This document shows positions 1-9,007 of a DNA stretch of 50,839 nt, piece by piece. Numbering within the stretch: position 1 is the stretch's first letter; the number at the start of each line of letters is the position of its first letter. A program made the position numbers and the translations under genes. The stretch comes from Bacteroidota bacterium. GTDB taxonomy: Bacteria; Bacteroidota; Bacteroidia; Flavobacteriales; Weeksellaceae. The stretch covers positions 1-50,839 of the forward strand of contig JAEXAR010000025.1 in NCBI GenBank assembly GCA_023394415.1. The letters run 5' to 3'. The notes beneath the pieces were generated by a model, which saw only the letters and a program-made list of their open reading frames with translations, made no database searches and was not told the origin of the DNA.

Positions 1-122
1 CTCCTTTGGGTATTCCTGTTGATTCAAATGGTTGCCCAGTTTGTTCAGCGCCACTGATGACAACTATTAATATTCAGGAAAATGATGCAGAAATTAGTAT
101 TTCCGGAGGAATAAGTCTCTAA
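1..122 (+). pseudogene. 3' fragment of a thrombospondin type-3-like surface protein gene, abruptly ended
   Basis: The frame starting at base 3 is open from the window edge to a TAA at 120-122. It reads like the end of a calcium-binding thrombospondin type-3 repeat (PLGIPVDSNGCP) followed by the start of a Bacteroidota surface-protein module (INIQENDAEISISGGISL). Such proteins normally continue for hundreds of residues to a type IX secretion sorting domain. Here the frame stops straight after the module begins, exactly where the opposite-strand gene also stops. I infer a rearrangement or an assembly join. A natural C-terminus is possible but less likely. Confidence 0.45.
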
Positions 123-1732
123 TAATCTTGAGTAGAATAATTCAAATTATTGGGTAAATCAAAGGTGGTTACATTTCCAACATTCTGATTTAAAATATTC
201 CACGTTCCTGAAGCCGTTCCAATTTGCAGAAGGTAGGAAGTTGCACCAGTAACGGCAGTCCACGAAAAGTTTGTTGCGATGTCAATATTCGTTGCACCGT
301 TCGCTGGAATTGTTGCTGATGTACAAGCTGGAACGGAAGGTGTAATTATTTGCTGCAATTCATAAGCTCCGTAATCTACCGCAATTCCGAATAATCGAGG
401 ATTACCATTCAAATCTGTTGAAGCTGTAGCATTGGTCGGGGATACCTGATTGTAAAGAGTGTTATTTCCAGCATTAATAGCTGGGCTGCTTGTTTGAAGA
501 GTAAAATTATTGGTGTTATTGACAAATTGAGGATTTACTCCAATCATATTGTTCGTTCCTAAATTATATTCTTGAACGATGTTTCGTCTGATGTCTTTTT
601 CACTACCATCATTTGAATTTATACCAGTAGACGGAGAGATGTCCGAAAAATAGTCTGCAGCTTTGGGTGTATTTCCATAAAATATGGAATTGTAAATGCT
701 TGTTAGATAAGTGGAAAATTCATTTGTAGCAAATCGACTATGCCCAACTGCAGTATTGTTATTGTTGACAAAAGTAGAATTGGTGACTTCTAATTCTTGA
801 TTATTGTAAATTGCGCCACCAAATCCGGTTGCTTCATTATTGTTAAATAAACAGTTGATAACTTTTGTTACATCACTATTAATTAAAGCACCACCATCAC
901 CATTTGCCGTATTTCCGATAAAATTACAATTGATAATAGTGTTGCTAAAATATCTTGCACTAACTGCGCCTCCGCCCGCATCACTGTGATTATTTTCAAA
1001 TGTTGATCCCTCAAGTCTAAAATTTTGTCCCCATGAATACACTGCACCTCCAGTACTCGATGAATTATTACTTACAAATCGGCAGTTCCTTATTATAACA
1101 TTTTCATCCCAGTTGTGGATTGCACCACCGCCATTAGAATTAGCTATTGTTTGTGTATTATTTTGGAAAAAACAATTTTCTATAAGCTGTCCGCCACCGT
1201 GCCAAATAAAAATAGCTCCCCCTCCTCGATCTGCAGTAGATATGTTATTTAAGAAAGTACAATTTCTGATGATTTGATCAAAACCTGTCAATCTCAATGC
1301 GCCACCACCATCATTAGTAGTATTTACTGTTCCTGTAACAAAACCGTTTCTAAATTGGATGCCGTCAATCACCCCATTATCTGATTCAAAACGCATAATT
1401 TTCAGGGTGTTCTGCCCATCGAAAATTGTGATGTTATTTTGCCAATCTCTTTGATTGAGTGCAGTTTCATTTCCGGCAAAACCTCCATAAATATGTAAAT
1501 TATACTGGTCAGGATTTAAGGTTCCTGAAATTAAATATGTTCCTCTCTTAACCCAGATTTGATTATTGGCATTCGCATTTGCAATTGCATTCTGCAACGA
1601 TGAGGCATTTGCCCAAGAAGAACCATTACCAGAACCACTTGGCGTTGGGGCAACACGAATAACTTGTGCCTGTGACCATAGTGATATAAAGGTAAAGAGT
1701 AATATATGAAACCTGAATAATTTTTTTCTCAT
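119..1732 (-). CDS. Secreted right-handed beta-helix (Pmp-like repeat) protein, C-terminally truncated
   Basis: This is a predicted cell-surface or secreted protein. I start it at the internal Met (1730-1732), which gives a clean signal peptide (MRKKLFRFHILLFTFISLWSQAQ-type: KK, hydrophobic core, AQA-like cleavage). The upstream Met adds a non-signal-like leader. After the signal come repeated GGGA-containing strands with N-rich turns (about residues 95-330), the pattern of parallel beta-helix or chlamydial polymorphic-membrane-protein repeats, then a fibronectin-III-like segment (ATNFSWTAVTGATSYLLQIG). The protein ends inside that module at NYSTQDY, with no type IX sorting domain, at the same point where the + strand fragment ends. 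The stop TAG falls where related modules often have a tryptophan codon, so a point nonsense mutation is an alternative to a rearrangement. Confidence 0.8.
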   Translation of the reverse strand: MRKKLFRFHILLFTFISLWSQAQVIRVAPTPSGSGNGSSWANASSLQNAIANANANNQIWVKRGTYLISGTLNPDQYNLHIYGGFAGNETALNQRDWQNNITIFDGQNTLKIMRFESDNGVIDGIQFRNGFVTGTVNTTNDGGGALRLTGFDQIIRNCTFLNNISTADRGGGAIFIWHGGGQLIENCFFQNNTQTIANSNGGGAIHNWDENVIIRNCRFVSNNSSSTGGAVYSWGQNFRLEGSTFENNHSDAGGGAVSARYFSNTIINCNFIGNTANGDGGALINSDVTKVINCLFNNNEATGFGGAIYNNQELEVTNSTFVNNNNTAVGHSRFATNEFSTYLTSIYNSIFYGNTPKAADYFSDISPSTGINSNDGSEKDIRRNIVQEYNLGTNNMIGVNPQFVNNTNNFTLQTSSPAINAGNNTLYNQVSPTNATASTDLNGNPRLFGIAVDYGAYELQQIITPSVPACTSATIPANGATNIDIATNFSWTAVTGATSYLLQIGTASGTWNILNQNVGNVTTFDLPNNLNYSTQDY

Positions 1733-1795
1733 AAGGAAATACGCAAAATTAAGCAATACTATTCTCAAGAGAATTTACATATGTTAAGTATTAGA

Positions 1796-1826
1796 AAAAA
1801 AACTGTAAAACAATTCCAGTTTTTTT
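1796..1826 (-). terminator. Weak stem-loop terminator after the M1 peptidase gene
   Basis: Ten-base arms (AAAAAAACTG / CAGTTTTTTT) separated by 11 bases lie just after the M1 peptidase stop on the minus strand and end in a T run in that direction. The stem is mostly A-T, so strength is doubtful. Confidence 0.45.
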
Positions 1827-1831
1827 CAAAA

Positions 1832-4198
1832 TTATTTCTTTCCTGCAGCCTGCATAGGATTAATAGTTCCTCTTCCGGCGCCTCTTGCAGCACCTTGTTT
1901 TTGTTTAAATACCTGGAACTTGGATGTTGGTGCCGGTATTTCACCCCAGAAATTATTGGTTGTGTCGATGTCCGCCGTCTCTTTCATGGGATCCAGCTGA
2001 ACAGATTTCAGTTTTTTATCAAAAAAGTAGGTTAGTGAAACGTTTTTCTCGTTGTGCCTCCAAACCTGCGCCGCACGTTTATCGCGAAGTTTTGTTCCGT
2101 CTTCAAAAGTAAATTCAAGAATAATTGGCATCACCAAACCGCCTTTGTTTGTGAAATCTATTTGGTAAGCATTAAGATTCTGAAGTTTTGCTCGGTCTGC
2201 AGCACTTACATTTTCGAAAATATCAGCCTTGAAAGTATATTCTTTCACATTATCCACCTTTTCCTGACCTCTGTCGTAGCGGTAATAAAAATCCTGAAGA
2301 CTTTTGTCTTTATCTACTTCAAATGCTATTTTTTCTTCGCGGTTGCGAACCTTAGAAATGTCATCAAATTCATTAATGTTTGGTTTCTCTACAGTATATT
2401 TTCTTTCAAAAGGTTTTGCAGGAGAATCAAAATCCGGAGCTGCCACAGAAACTTTGTCAATAGAAATATCAACAGGGTCAATTCCGTAGAACCAGCCTCT
2501 CCAGAACCAATCTAAATCTTCACCGCTGGCATCTTCCATCGTTCTGAATAAATCTGCAGGTTCCGGATGACGGAACGCCCATCTTTGAGAATAGGTTTTG
2601 AATGCTTTATCAAACAAATCTCTTCCCATAATGGTTTCACGAAGAATATTTAAGCCTGTTGCAGGTTTTGAATAGGCATTCGGACCAAAACGGGCAATGT
2701 TTTCCGAATTGGTCATAATAGGTTCCAATTCATCTTTCGGAAGCTTCATATAATCTACAATAGTATGAGCGGGACCTCTTCTGGAAGGAAATTTATTGTC
2801 CCATTTTTCTTCAGTAAGATATTCAACAAAAGTATTCAAACCTTCGTCCATCCAGCTCCATTGTCTTTCATCTGAATTGATAATCATTGGGAAGAAATTG
2901 TGACCAACCTCATGAATAATTACGCCAATCATTCCGTTTTTGGTTCCTTCGGAATAGGTTCCGTCTTTTTCAGTTCTACCGAAGTTGAAGCAAATCATCG
3001 GATATTCCATCCCATTGGAAGCCTCGATAGACTGTGCTACAGGATAAGGATAAGGAATTGTAAATTCAGAATACGTTTTAATGGTATGAGCAACCGCTTT
3101 TGTTGAATATTTTCTGTAAAGTCCATACGCTTCTTTTGGATAAAGACTCATCGCCATAACCTGGTTTTTGTTTTCTGGAATGGTAACTTTCATACCGTCC
3201 CAAACAAATTTTCTGGAGGATGTCCAAGCGAAATCTCTAACATCATTGGCTTCAAAAACCCAAGTTTTTCTAGCTTTTGATTTAGATTTTTCTGCTTCCT
3301 TAGCTTCGTCTAAAGTTACAATTTCCAAGGGTTCAGAAGAATTTTGCGCTTGCTGCCACCTTGCAAACTGCGCTGAGCTTAGCACATCTTTGAAGTTTTT
3401 GCCCTGTCCTGTAGCTGCTACAATATGATCAGCCGGAACGTTCATAGAAACTTTATAATTACCAAATACTAAAGCAAATTCACCTCTTCCTGTAAACTGA
3501 TGGTTTTGCCATCCTTGAAAATCAGAATATACGCACATCCTTGGGAACCATTGTGTCATAGTATAGACATCGTTTCCATCTTCCGGAAAGTTCTCGTAAC
3601 CGCCACGACCTCCATATTTCATACGGTCAGAAATATTATAATTCCAGTCGATTTTGAAGGTGTATTTTTCGCCTTTTTTCAGAATTTTAGGTAAATCAAT
3701 ACGCATCATCGTCTTGTTTACCACATATTTCAAAGGATTTCCTGCTGCATCAGTTACTTTTTCAAGATTTACGCCTAATCCATTATCTTTTACAGGTAAT
3801 TCTGCTGGTTTTAGGTTTTCAGAACTTACCTGTCTTGGAATTTTTGATGAACCGCTGTAACCCGAATTATTTACGGAAGAATGCTGGTTCTCATCTAGTT
3901 GAAGCCAAAGATAATCCAGATTATCCGGTGAGTTGTTATAATAAGTGATTGTTTCCGAAGCTTTTAGTTTTCGGTTATCCTCGTCCAGATATGCAGAAAT
4001 ATCATAATCAGCACGGTTTTGCCAATAGCCTTGTCCCGGAGCTCCAGAGGCTGTTCTGTAAACATTGGGAGTCGGTAAAATAGTGCCGAGTTGTTCAAAT
4101 TTATTGCCGTGATTGCTGCCCGGATTGTTTTGGTGGTTTTGGGCGTAACCTGCTGAAAAACAGACTGAAAAAGTAAGGAAAAATGCTTTTAATTTCAT
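1832..4198 (-). CDS. M1 family metallopeptidase (secreted)
   Basis: This is a zinc aminopeptidase of the M1 (gluzincin) family, predicted to act outside the inner membrane: residues 1-19 form a signal peptide ending in GYAQ. The catalytic signature is complete, with HEVGH at residues 429-433 and the third zinc ligand Glu452 in WMDEGLNTF (the HExxH-x18-E spacing). At 788 aa it is a full-length Bacteroidota-type M1 protein, with an N-terminal beta domain, the thermolysin-like catalytic domain and a C-terminal beta-rich part. The C-terminal tail is rich in G, A and R. It is divergent from the tricorn-like protease gene across a 147-bp gap that contains promoter boxes for both. Substrate preference cannot be read from the sequence. 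Confidence 0.95.
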   Translation of the reverse strand: MKLKAFFLTFSVCFSAGYAQNHQNNPGSNHGNKFEQLGTILPTPNVYRTASGAPGQGYWQNRADYDISAYLDEDNRKLKASETITYYNNSPDNLDYLWLQLDENQHSSVNNSGYSGSSKIPRQVSSENLKPAELPVKDNGLGVNLEKVTDAAGNPLKYVVNKTMMRIDLPKILKKGEKYTFKIDWNYNISDRMKYGGRGGYENFPEDGNDVYTMTQWFPRMCVYSDFQGWQNHQFTGRGEFALVFGNYKVSMNVPADHIVAATGQGKNFKDVLSSAQFARWQQAQNSSEPLEIVTLDEAKEAEKSKSKARKTWVFEANDVRDFAWTSSRKFVWDGMKVTIPENKNQVMAMSLYPKEAYGLYRKYSTKAVAHTIKTYSEFTIPYPYPVAQSIEASNGMEYPMICFNFGRTEKDGTYSEGTKNGMIGVIIHEVGHNFFPMIINSDERQWSWMDEGLNTFVEYLTEEKWDNKFPSRRGPAHTIVDYMKLPKDELEPIMTNSENIARFGPNAYSKPATGLNILRETIMGRDLFDKAFKTYSQRWAFRHPEPADLFRTMEDASGEDLDWFWRGWFYGIDPVDISIDKVSVAAPDFDSPAKPFERKYTVEKPNINEFDDISKVRNREEKIAFEVDKDKSLQDFYYRYDRGQEKVDNVKEYTFKADIFENVSAADRAKLQNLNAYQIDFTNKGGLVMPIILEFTFEDGTKLRDKRAAQVWRHNEKNVSLTYFFDKKLKSVQLDPMKETADIDTTNNFWGEIPAPTSKFQVFKQKQGAARGAGRGTINPMQAAGKK

Positions 4199-4220
4199 TT
4201 TGAAAAGGCTTTAATAAAAG

Positions 4221-4254
4221 CAAAATTATTAATTATACAGACATATGTTGCAAA
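4221..4254 (-). promoter_or_regulatory. Bacteroidota promoter for the M1 peptidase gene
   Basis: On the minus strand TAATTTTG (4221-4228) matches the -7 consensus TAnnTTTG, with TTTG (4251-4254) 22 bases upstream as the -33 element. Confidence 0.55.
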
Positions 4255-4321
4255 AAAATGTAAAATGTTTCGAATTTAAAAAATATTATTCCTAAATATT
4301 TAAGAATAGTTTTAAATAAGT

Positions 4322-4329
4322 TAAATTTG
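4322..4329 (+). promoter_or_regulatory. -7 box for the tricorn-like protease gene
   Basis: TAAATTTG matches TAnnTTTG and lies 16 bases before the ATG. No good -33 TTTG is seen at the expected distance. Confidence 0.45.
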
Positions 4330-4345
4330 AAAAAATTAAATTTCT

Positions 4346-7300
4346 ATGAAAAAATATCTGTTGTCTGCCCTGATGTTTTCTGCATTGATGTTTGGACAAA
4401 ACGCTTATTTTACGACAGACCCTGTATTAACTCCCGATGCTTCCGAAGTTATTTTTGCATTTGACGGCGATCTTTGGAAAGTAAAAACTAATGGAGGAGA
4501 TGCCTACAGAATTACCGCAATGCAAGGTGAAGAAAGCAATCCGCAAGTTTCGCCCGACGGAAAATTTCTGGCATTTTCTTCCACTCAGTTTGGAAATAAA
4601 GATGTTTTTGTAATGCCTTTAAATGGAGGCGAAATCAAAAGACTCACGTATCACGAAAGTCAGGATGAAGTAGAAACTTGGGATTGGAACAGCGACAAAA
4701 TTTATTTTGTTTCCAACAGATATAATCGTTTTACAGAATATTCCGTGAGTAAAAATGGTGGAACTCCGGTTCGTATCATTCCGCAAATTTTTAATACGGT
4801 TCACGATATTGCTTTTTCTCCGAATGGAGATGAAATGTTTTTTAATGAAACTTGGGAAAGTAAGAATTTCGCCAATAGAAAAAGATATAAAGGTGCGTAC
4901 AATCCTGAAATTCAGTCTATTAATTTGAAAACCAATGCGTTAAAAAAATATACCAATTACGAAGGAAAAGATTTTGGAACCACGATTGACAAAAATGGAA
5001 ACATCTACTTTAAATCCGATGAAGCAAACGGAGAGTACAATCTTTACACCTTTAAAAACGGAAAAAAAACACAGTTGACGAATTTCGACACTTCCATCTT
5101 CTTTCCAAATGTGAGTGCGAACGGAAAGAAAGTCGTTTTTAGAAAAGATTATCAAATCTATGTGTATGATACAGAAACCGGGAAAACTACAAAACCGGAG
5201 ATTCGTATTGCAGTAAATCCTGTTTTAAATCAGAATCAAAATTTTTCAGTTAAAGGAAAAATTACATCTTTCGATGTTTCGCCAAACAAAAATCTTATCA
5301 CATTCGTTTCTCGCGGTCGACTTTTTGTGTCCGATATCAAAGGAAAATTAGTAAAAGAAATAAGAACCGATGGTAATGAAGCCATTGATGAAGTGAAATT
5401 TTTAGCAGACAATAAATCGGTTATTTATACCCAAACCGTAAAAGGTTATCACAACATTTTTGTAAAGCGCGTTGATGATGATTCCTCGCCAAAATCTGTA
5501 ACCAATAACGTTTGGAAAAACAGAAATCTAACTTTGAACAGCAACCGAACCAAAGCAGTTTTTTACAGCGGAAAAAAGGAACTTCAACTTTTAGATTTGA
5601 AAACATTAACAACTGAAACCATTGCCAAAGATGAATTTTGGTCGTTCCGTGGAAGCGAGCCGCGTTTTTCGCCCGATGATCAATATGTGATTTACTCGCC
5701 GTATCGAAATTTTGAGCAGGAATTGATGGTGTATCACATTCCAACCAAAATTTCAAAAAACATCAGCAAAACCAAAGTTTCTGAAAATGATGCGGTTTGG
5801 TCTCCGGACGGAAAATACATTTATTTCGCTTCCGACCGTTTGAATCCGAGTTATCCTTTTGGAACTTCGCAGCAACACATTTACAGAATTCCGCTTCAAA
5901 GAATTGATGATAAATTTAAAGGCGACAAATTCGATGAATTGTTTGCAGAAAAAAAGGAAGAACCAAAGGTTGAAAAACCCGACGACAAGAAGAAATCGGA
6001 AAAAACTGCAGAAGAAAAGAAATCGGAAACGAAACCTAAAACTGCTGTAAAAATTGAATTCGATGAAGATTTAATGAAAAGAATTGAAGCCGTTGGTCCA
6101 ACTTTCGGCGAACAGCAAACGCCTTATGTTTATCAAAAAGAAGGCAAAACGTATGTCATTTATCTTTCCAATCATCAAGGTGGAAAATACCAACTTTGGA
6201 AAACCGTTTTTGAAGATTTTGAAGAACCGAAAACCGAAATCATCAGTTCTAAAGAAATTCGAGATTATTCTATCATTGAAAATGCAGGACAACTTTATGC
6301 GCTTGTCAACGGAAGCATTCACAGTTTGAATCCTGACAAAAATGCCTTGGAAGAAATTTCGGCTGACCATAATTTTAATAAAAATCTTTCTCAGGAATTC
6401 AATCAGATGTTTTATGAAACTTGGGCAAGTTTGGAGCAAAATTTTTATGATGAAGATTTCCACGGTGAAAATTGGAAAAAACGCCGCGACCAATATGAAA
6501 AATATTTGCCTTATGTGAATAACAGAAGTGATTTGAGGCTTCTCATTAATGATTTATTGGGAGAACTCAATACTTCACATTTTGGTTTCAGTTCAAGAGG
6601 AGAGGAAGAGAAGTTGCAGTTTAGCACTAAAACTTTAGCGCCCGGAATTGAGTTTGATAATGAAAATCCTTACATTGTAGAACGCATCGTGAAAAAAGGT
6701 CCTGCAGATTTAAGCAGAATAGATTTGCAAAAAGGCGATGTTTTAACGGCTGTCAACGGCGTAAAAGTCGATAAAAATCAAAATCGAGAATTTTATTTTT
6801 CAGTTCCGGCAAATCGTGAAGAATTGAGTTTAGAATTTATGCGTGGTTCAAAAACGTTTAACGTGAAAATTCATCCTTCCGGTTACGCAAAAGTTTCCGA
6901 TTTAATGTATGATGAATGGCAGAAAAACAATGAAAACTACGTGAACAAAAAATCGAACAACAGCATCACTTACGTTCATATGAAAAATATGGGTGGCGAC
7001 GAACTCAATAGTTTCCTGGAAAAAATGTTACGTGATGAAGGTGACAGAAAAGGTTTAATCGTAGATTTACGTTTTAATACCGGTGGAAATGTGCATAACG
7101 CTGTGCTTCAGTATCTTTCGCAAAGACCATATATGCGTTGGAAATACAGAGAAGGACAGTTGACAATTCAGCCGAATGTTGCGCCAAGTTCTGACCCAAT
7201 TGTAATGCTGATCAATGAACAGTCGTTATCTGATGCAGAAGTGACTTCCAACGGATTTAAAGAATTAAATTTAGGAACTTTAGTAGGAACCGAAACGTAC

Positions 7301-7513
7301 CGTTGGATTATTTTCACCACTGCTGGAAGATTAGTCGATGGTTCTACATACCGACTTCCAAGTTGGGGAACGTACACTTTAAGCGGAAAAAATCTTGAAA
7401 AAACAGGCGTAAAACCGGATGTTTATGTGGAGGAAAATTTGGTTGACCGCATGAAAGGAAACCAACCGCAACTTGATAAAGCGATTGAGATTATTTTGAG
7501 TAAAAGGAAATAG
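4346..7513 (+). CDS. Tricorn-like S41 family protease with WD40-like propeller and PDZ domain
   Basis: This is a large serine peptidase related to archaeal tricorn. Residues 1-18 form a signal peptide, so it probably works in the periplasm on peptides or misfolded protein. Order of domains: TolB/WD40-like beta-propeller repeats (about 20-530, with SPDGK/SPNGD motifs), a highly charged Lys/Glu linker (about 532-570), a second beta region, the N-terminal catalytic part containing the TSH pair (Ser744-His745), a PDZ domain (about 770-850), and the C-terminal S41 lobe with the nucleophile Ser962 in NEQSLSDAE. The Ser-Asp following matches tricorn's nucleophile region. Length (1055 aa) is normal for tricorn homologues. 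A strong terminator follows immediately, so it is monocistronic. Confidence 0.93.
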   Translation: MKKYLLSALMFSALMFGQNAYFTTDPVLTPDASEVIFAFDGDLWKVKTNGGDAYRITAMQGEESNPQVSPDGKFLAFSSTQFGNKDVFVMPLNGGEIKRLTYHESQDEVETWDWNSDKIYFVSNRYNRFTEYSVSKNGGTPVRIIPQIFNTVHDIAFSPNGDEMFFNETWESKNFANRKRYKGAYNPEIQSINLKTNALKKYTNYEGKDFGTTIDKNGNIYFKSDEANGEYNLYTFKNGKKTQLTNFDTSIFFPNVSANGKKVVFRKDYQIYVYDTETGKTTKPEIRIAVNPVLNQNQNFSVKGKITSFDVSPNKNLITFVSRGRLFVSDIKGKLVKEIRTDGNEAIDEVKFLADNKSVIYTQTVKGYHNIFVKRVDDDSSPKSVTNNVWKNRNLTLNSNRTKAVFYSGKKELQLLDLKTLTTETIAKDEFWSFRGSEPRFSPDDQYVIYSPYRNFEQELMVYHIPTKISKNISKTKVSENDAVWSPDGKYIYFASDRLNPSYPFGTSQQHIYRIPLQRIDDKFKGDKFDELFAEKKEEPKVEKPDDKKKSEKTAEEKKSETKPKTAVKIEFDEDLMKRIEAVGPTFGEQQTPYVYQKEGKTYVIYLSNHQGGKYQLWKTVFEDFEEPKTEIISSKEIRDYSIIENAGQLYALVNGSIHSLNPDKNALEEISADHNFNKNLSQEFNQMFYETWASLEQNFYDEDFHGENWKKRRDQYEKYLPYVNNRSDLRLLINDLLGELNTSHFGFSSRGEEEKLQFSTKTLAPGIEFDNENPYIVERIVKKGPADLSRIDLQKGDVLTAVNGVKVDKNQNREFYFSVPANREELSLEFMRGSKTFNVKIHPSGYAKVSDLMYDEWQKNNENYVNKKSNNSITYVHMKNMGGDELNSFLEKMLRDEGDRKGLIVDLRFNTGGNVHNAVLQYLSQRPYMRWKYREGQLTIQPNVAPSSDPIVMLINEQSLSDAEVTSNGFKELNLGTLVGTETYRWIIFTTAGRLVDGSTYRLPSWGTYTLSGKNLEKTGVKPDVYVEENLVDRMKGNQPQLDKAIEIILSKRK

Positions 7514-7530
7514 AAATCTTTGAATAAATA

Positions 7531-7560
7531 AAAAATCGGGAAATTTTCCCGATTTTTTTT
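7531..7560 (+). terminator. Rho-independent terminator after the tricorn-like gene
   Basis: AATCGGGAAA and TTTTCCCGATT arms pair almost without a loop and are followed by eight T residues. Confidence 0.85.
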
Positions 7561-7636
7561 ATTAAAATACTTAACTAATAATTAATCTGAATTATTAAAA
7601 TTAAAATAATGAATATTAATTCAATAATATTTTTAA

Positions 7637-7779
7637 AAACGCAAAGAATTATTTTATTAATCCAATATTTAGCGAGCAAAGATTTCGCTAAAGCGATGAT
7701 GAAGCGAACGCTTAATTGCGAATTTGTTTACTTTCTTTGCTTACTTAATATTTATAAAGCATTGAAAATCTTTGCGTTT
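7637..7779. repeat. 143-bp inverted-repeat element with ACGCAAAG ends
   Basis: Perfect 10-base arms AAACGCAAAG (7637-7646) and CTTTGCGTTT (7770-7779) enclose about 120 bases rich in AAGCGA/TTCGCT words. The same ACGCAAAGAT word occurs inside the inverted repeat near 13,930. It looks like a non-coding interspersed element. The open frame 7609-7881 that crosses it has no protein-like character and overlaps the HupE gene. Confidence 0.55.
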
Positions 7780-7786
7780 GAAATGT

Positions 7787-8368
7787 TTATGGAATTCGCT
7801 GTAAAGTCATTTGCAAAGCCAAAGCAAAAACACAGGAAGAAACAAATAGAATCCAATCTCTATTATTGGCTCTTAAAATAGAAGTCAAAATAAAACTGAT
7901 AACCAGGAAAATTATCACAACAACAATTTGCCCAAGTTCCAAACCAATATTAAAACCAAGTAAAGGGATGGCGATGCTTTGTTCTTTTGCCATCATCATT
8001 CTCGCCGTATTCGCAAATCCCAAACCGTGAATAAGTCCGAAAAATAAGGCTAAAAAATAGTTTACAGTCATCAAACTTTTCGTTTGATTTTTTAATAAAA
8101 TATTATCCAAAGCCGTAATAACAATTGTCAATGGAATTAAAAATTCGACCAGATTTGAAGGCAGTCTGTAAACATCCAAAACACTCAATGCTAGTGTAAT
8201 GGAATGTCCTACTGTAAACGCTGTGATTAGAATGATGAGTTTTTTTAAATCATTAAAAGTGTAAGCCACAATCAATGCTAAAATAAATAATTGGTGGTCT
8301 AAAGCATCCCAAGAAATAATGTGTTCCCAACCGAGTTTTAGGTAGAATAAAAAATCTTTCATTTTCAA
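7787..8368 (-). CDS. HupE/UreJ family membrane protein
   Basis: This 193-aa protein is almost entirely hydrophobic, with about six predicted transmembrane segments. Conserved polar motifs match the HupE/UreJ_2 family: a His/Asp-rich N-terminus (GWEHIISWDALDHQ), GHS, HGLGFA and an E-x-GQ motif in a later helix. Relatives are linked to nickel or other metal handling in hydrogenase and urease clusters, but no hydrogenase or urease gene is present here, so the substrate is unknown. It is divergent from a DUF6702 gene, a pairing I associate with Bacteroidota genomes. The first ATG is used; the Met two codons later is an equally possible start. Confidence 0.85.
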   Translation of the reverse strand: MKMKDFLFYLKLGWEHIISWDALDHQLFILALIVAYTFNDLKKLIILITAFTVGHSITLALSVLDVYRLPSNLVEFLIPLTIVITALDNILLKNQTKSLMTVNYFLALFFGLIHGLGFANTARMMMAKEQSIAIPLLGFNIGLELGQIVVVIIFLVISFILTSILRANNRDWILFVSSCVFALALQMTLQRIP

Positions 8369-8413
8369 AGTTAAAGTTTAATTTTTTTCAGCAGCGATTA
8401 TACGAATTTATTT

Positions 8414-8421
8414 TAACTTTG
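8414..8421 (+). promoter_or_regulatory. -7 box for the DUF6702 gene
   Basis: TAACTTTG is a perfect TAnnTTTG match 34 bases before the ATG. Confidence 0.45.
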
Positions 8422-8455
8422 TCCGCAATATTGCATCTTATCATCAAATCATTCA

Positions 8456-8959
8456 ATGAAATTTTTATTAGCATTTATTTTTTTGTTTAGTTTTTCAGCA
8501 TTCAATCGTGCAGAAGATATACATCCGTATCACGTTGGTTCTGTTGAATTTAACTATAATTCAAAAACTAAAACTTTTGAAATTACCGGACGTTTTTTCT
8601 TAGATGATTTAGAGAATGGCATCAATAAAAAATTTGGCACCGTTTTACATTTTCAAGATGAAAAATTTAAAGAAAAAATGAATGAGACTGTTGAAAAATA
8701 TATTTTAGACTATTTGAAACTAAAAGCAGATAACAAGTTATTGAAAATTAAGTATTTAGGTTACGAAGAAAGCAGCGAATCTGTTGATGTTTTTCTGGAA
8801 AGTGAACCGGTAAATCCACCAAAAAAAGTGGAAACGTCCGTAAGTGTTCTTTATAACTTATTCGATGACCAAATGAATATCATTCACATCATCGTTAATG
8901 GTAAACGTCAAAGCCACAAACTCAATTATCCTGATCGTTATCTTTTCAAGAATTTTTAA
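8456..8959 (+). CDS. DUF6702 family secreted protein
   Basis: This 167-aa protein has an N-terminal signal peptide (KFLLAFIFLFSFSAF) followed by a soluble domain beginning HPYHVGSVEFNYN, the hallmark start of the DUF6702 family. Relatives are found beside HupE/UreJ and M1 peptidase genes in Flavobacteria, as here. The domain alternates predicted beta strands with one charged helix (FKEKMNETVEKYILDYLKLK). The family has no established function. The link to HupE suggests a role in handling a metal or small ligand outside the inner membrane, but that is inference only. Confidence 0.8.
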   Translation: MKFLLAFIFLFSFSAFNRAEDIHPYHVGSVEFNYNSKTKTFEITGRFFLDDLENGINKKFGTVLHFQDEKFKEKMNETVEKYILDYLKLKADNKLLKIKYLGYEESSESVDVFLESEPVNPPKKVETSVSVLYNLFDDQMNIIHIIVNGKRQSHKLNYPDRYLFKNF

Positions 8960-9007
8960 ATGAAATAATTTGAAAGTTTTGATGGAGAATTATGATTCTA
9001 AAAATGA

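Noticed and set aside
1781..3860. Several plus-strand frames of 60-150 codons opposite the M1 peptidase
   Set aside because: All are antisense shadows of a clearly coding minus-strand gene.
7637..7779. CRISPR-like repeats among the ACGCAAAG and AAGCGA words
   Set aside because: The units are inverted, degenerate and unevenly spaced, with no regular spacers and no cas genes.
7609..7881. 90-codon plus-strand frame
   Set aside because: It runs through an inverted-repeat element and antisense into the HupE/UreJ gene, with no protein-like pattern or promoter.
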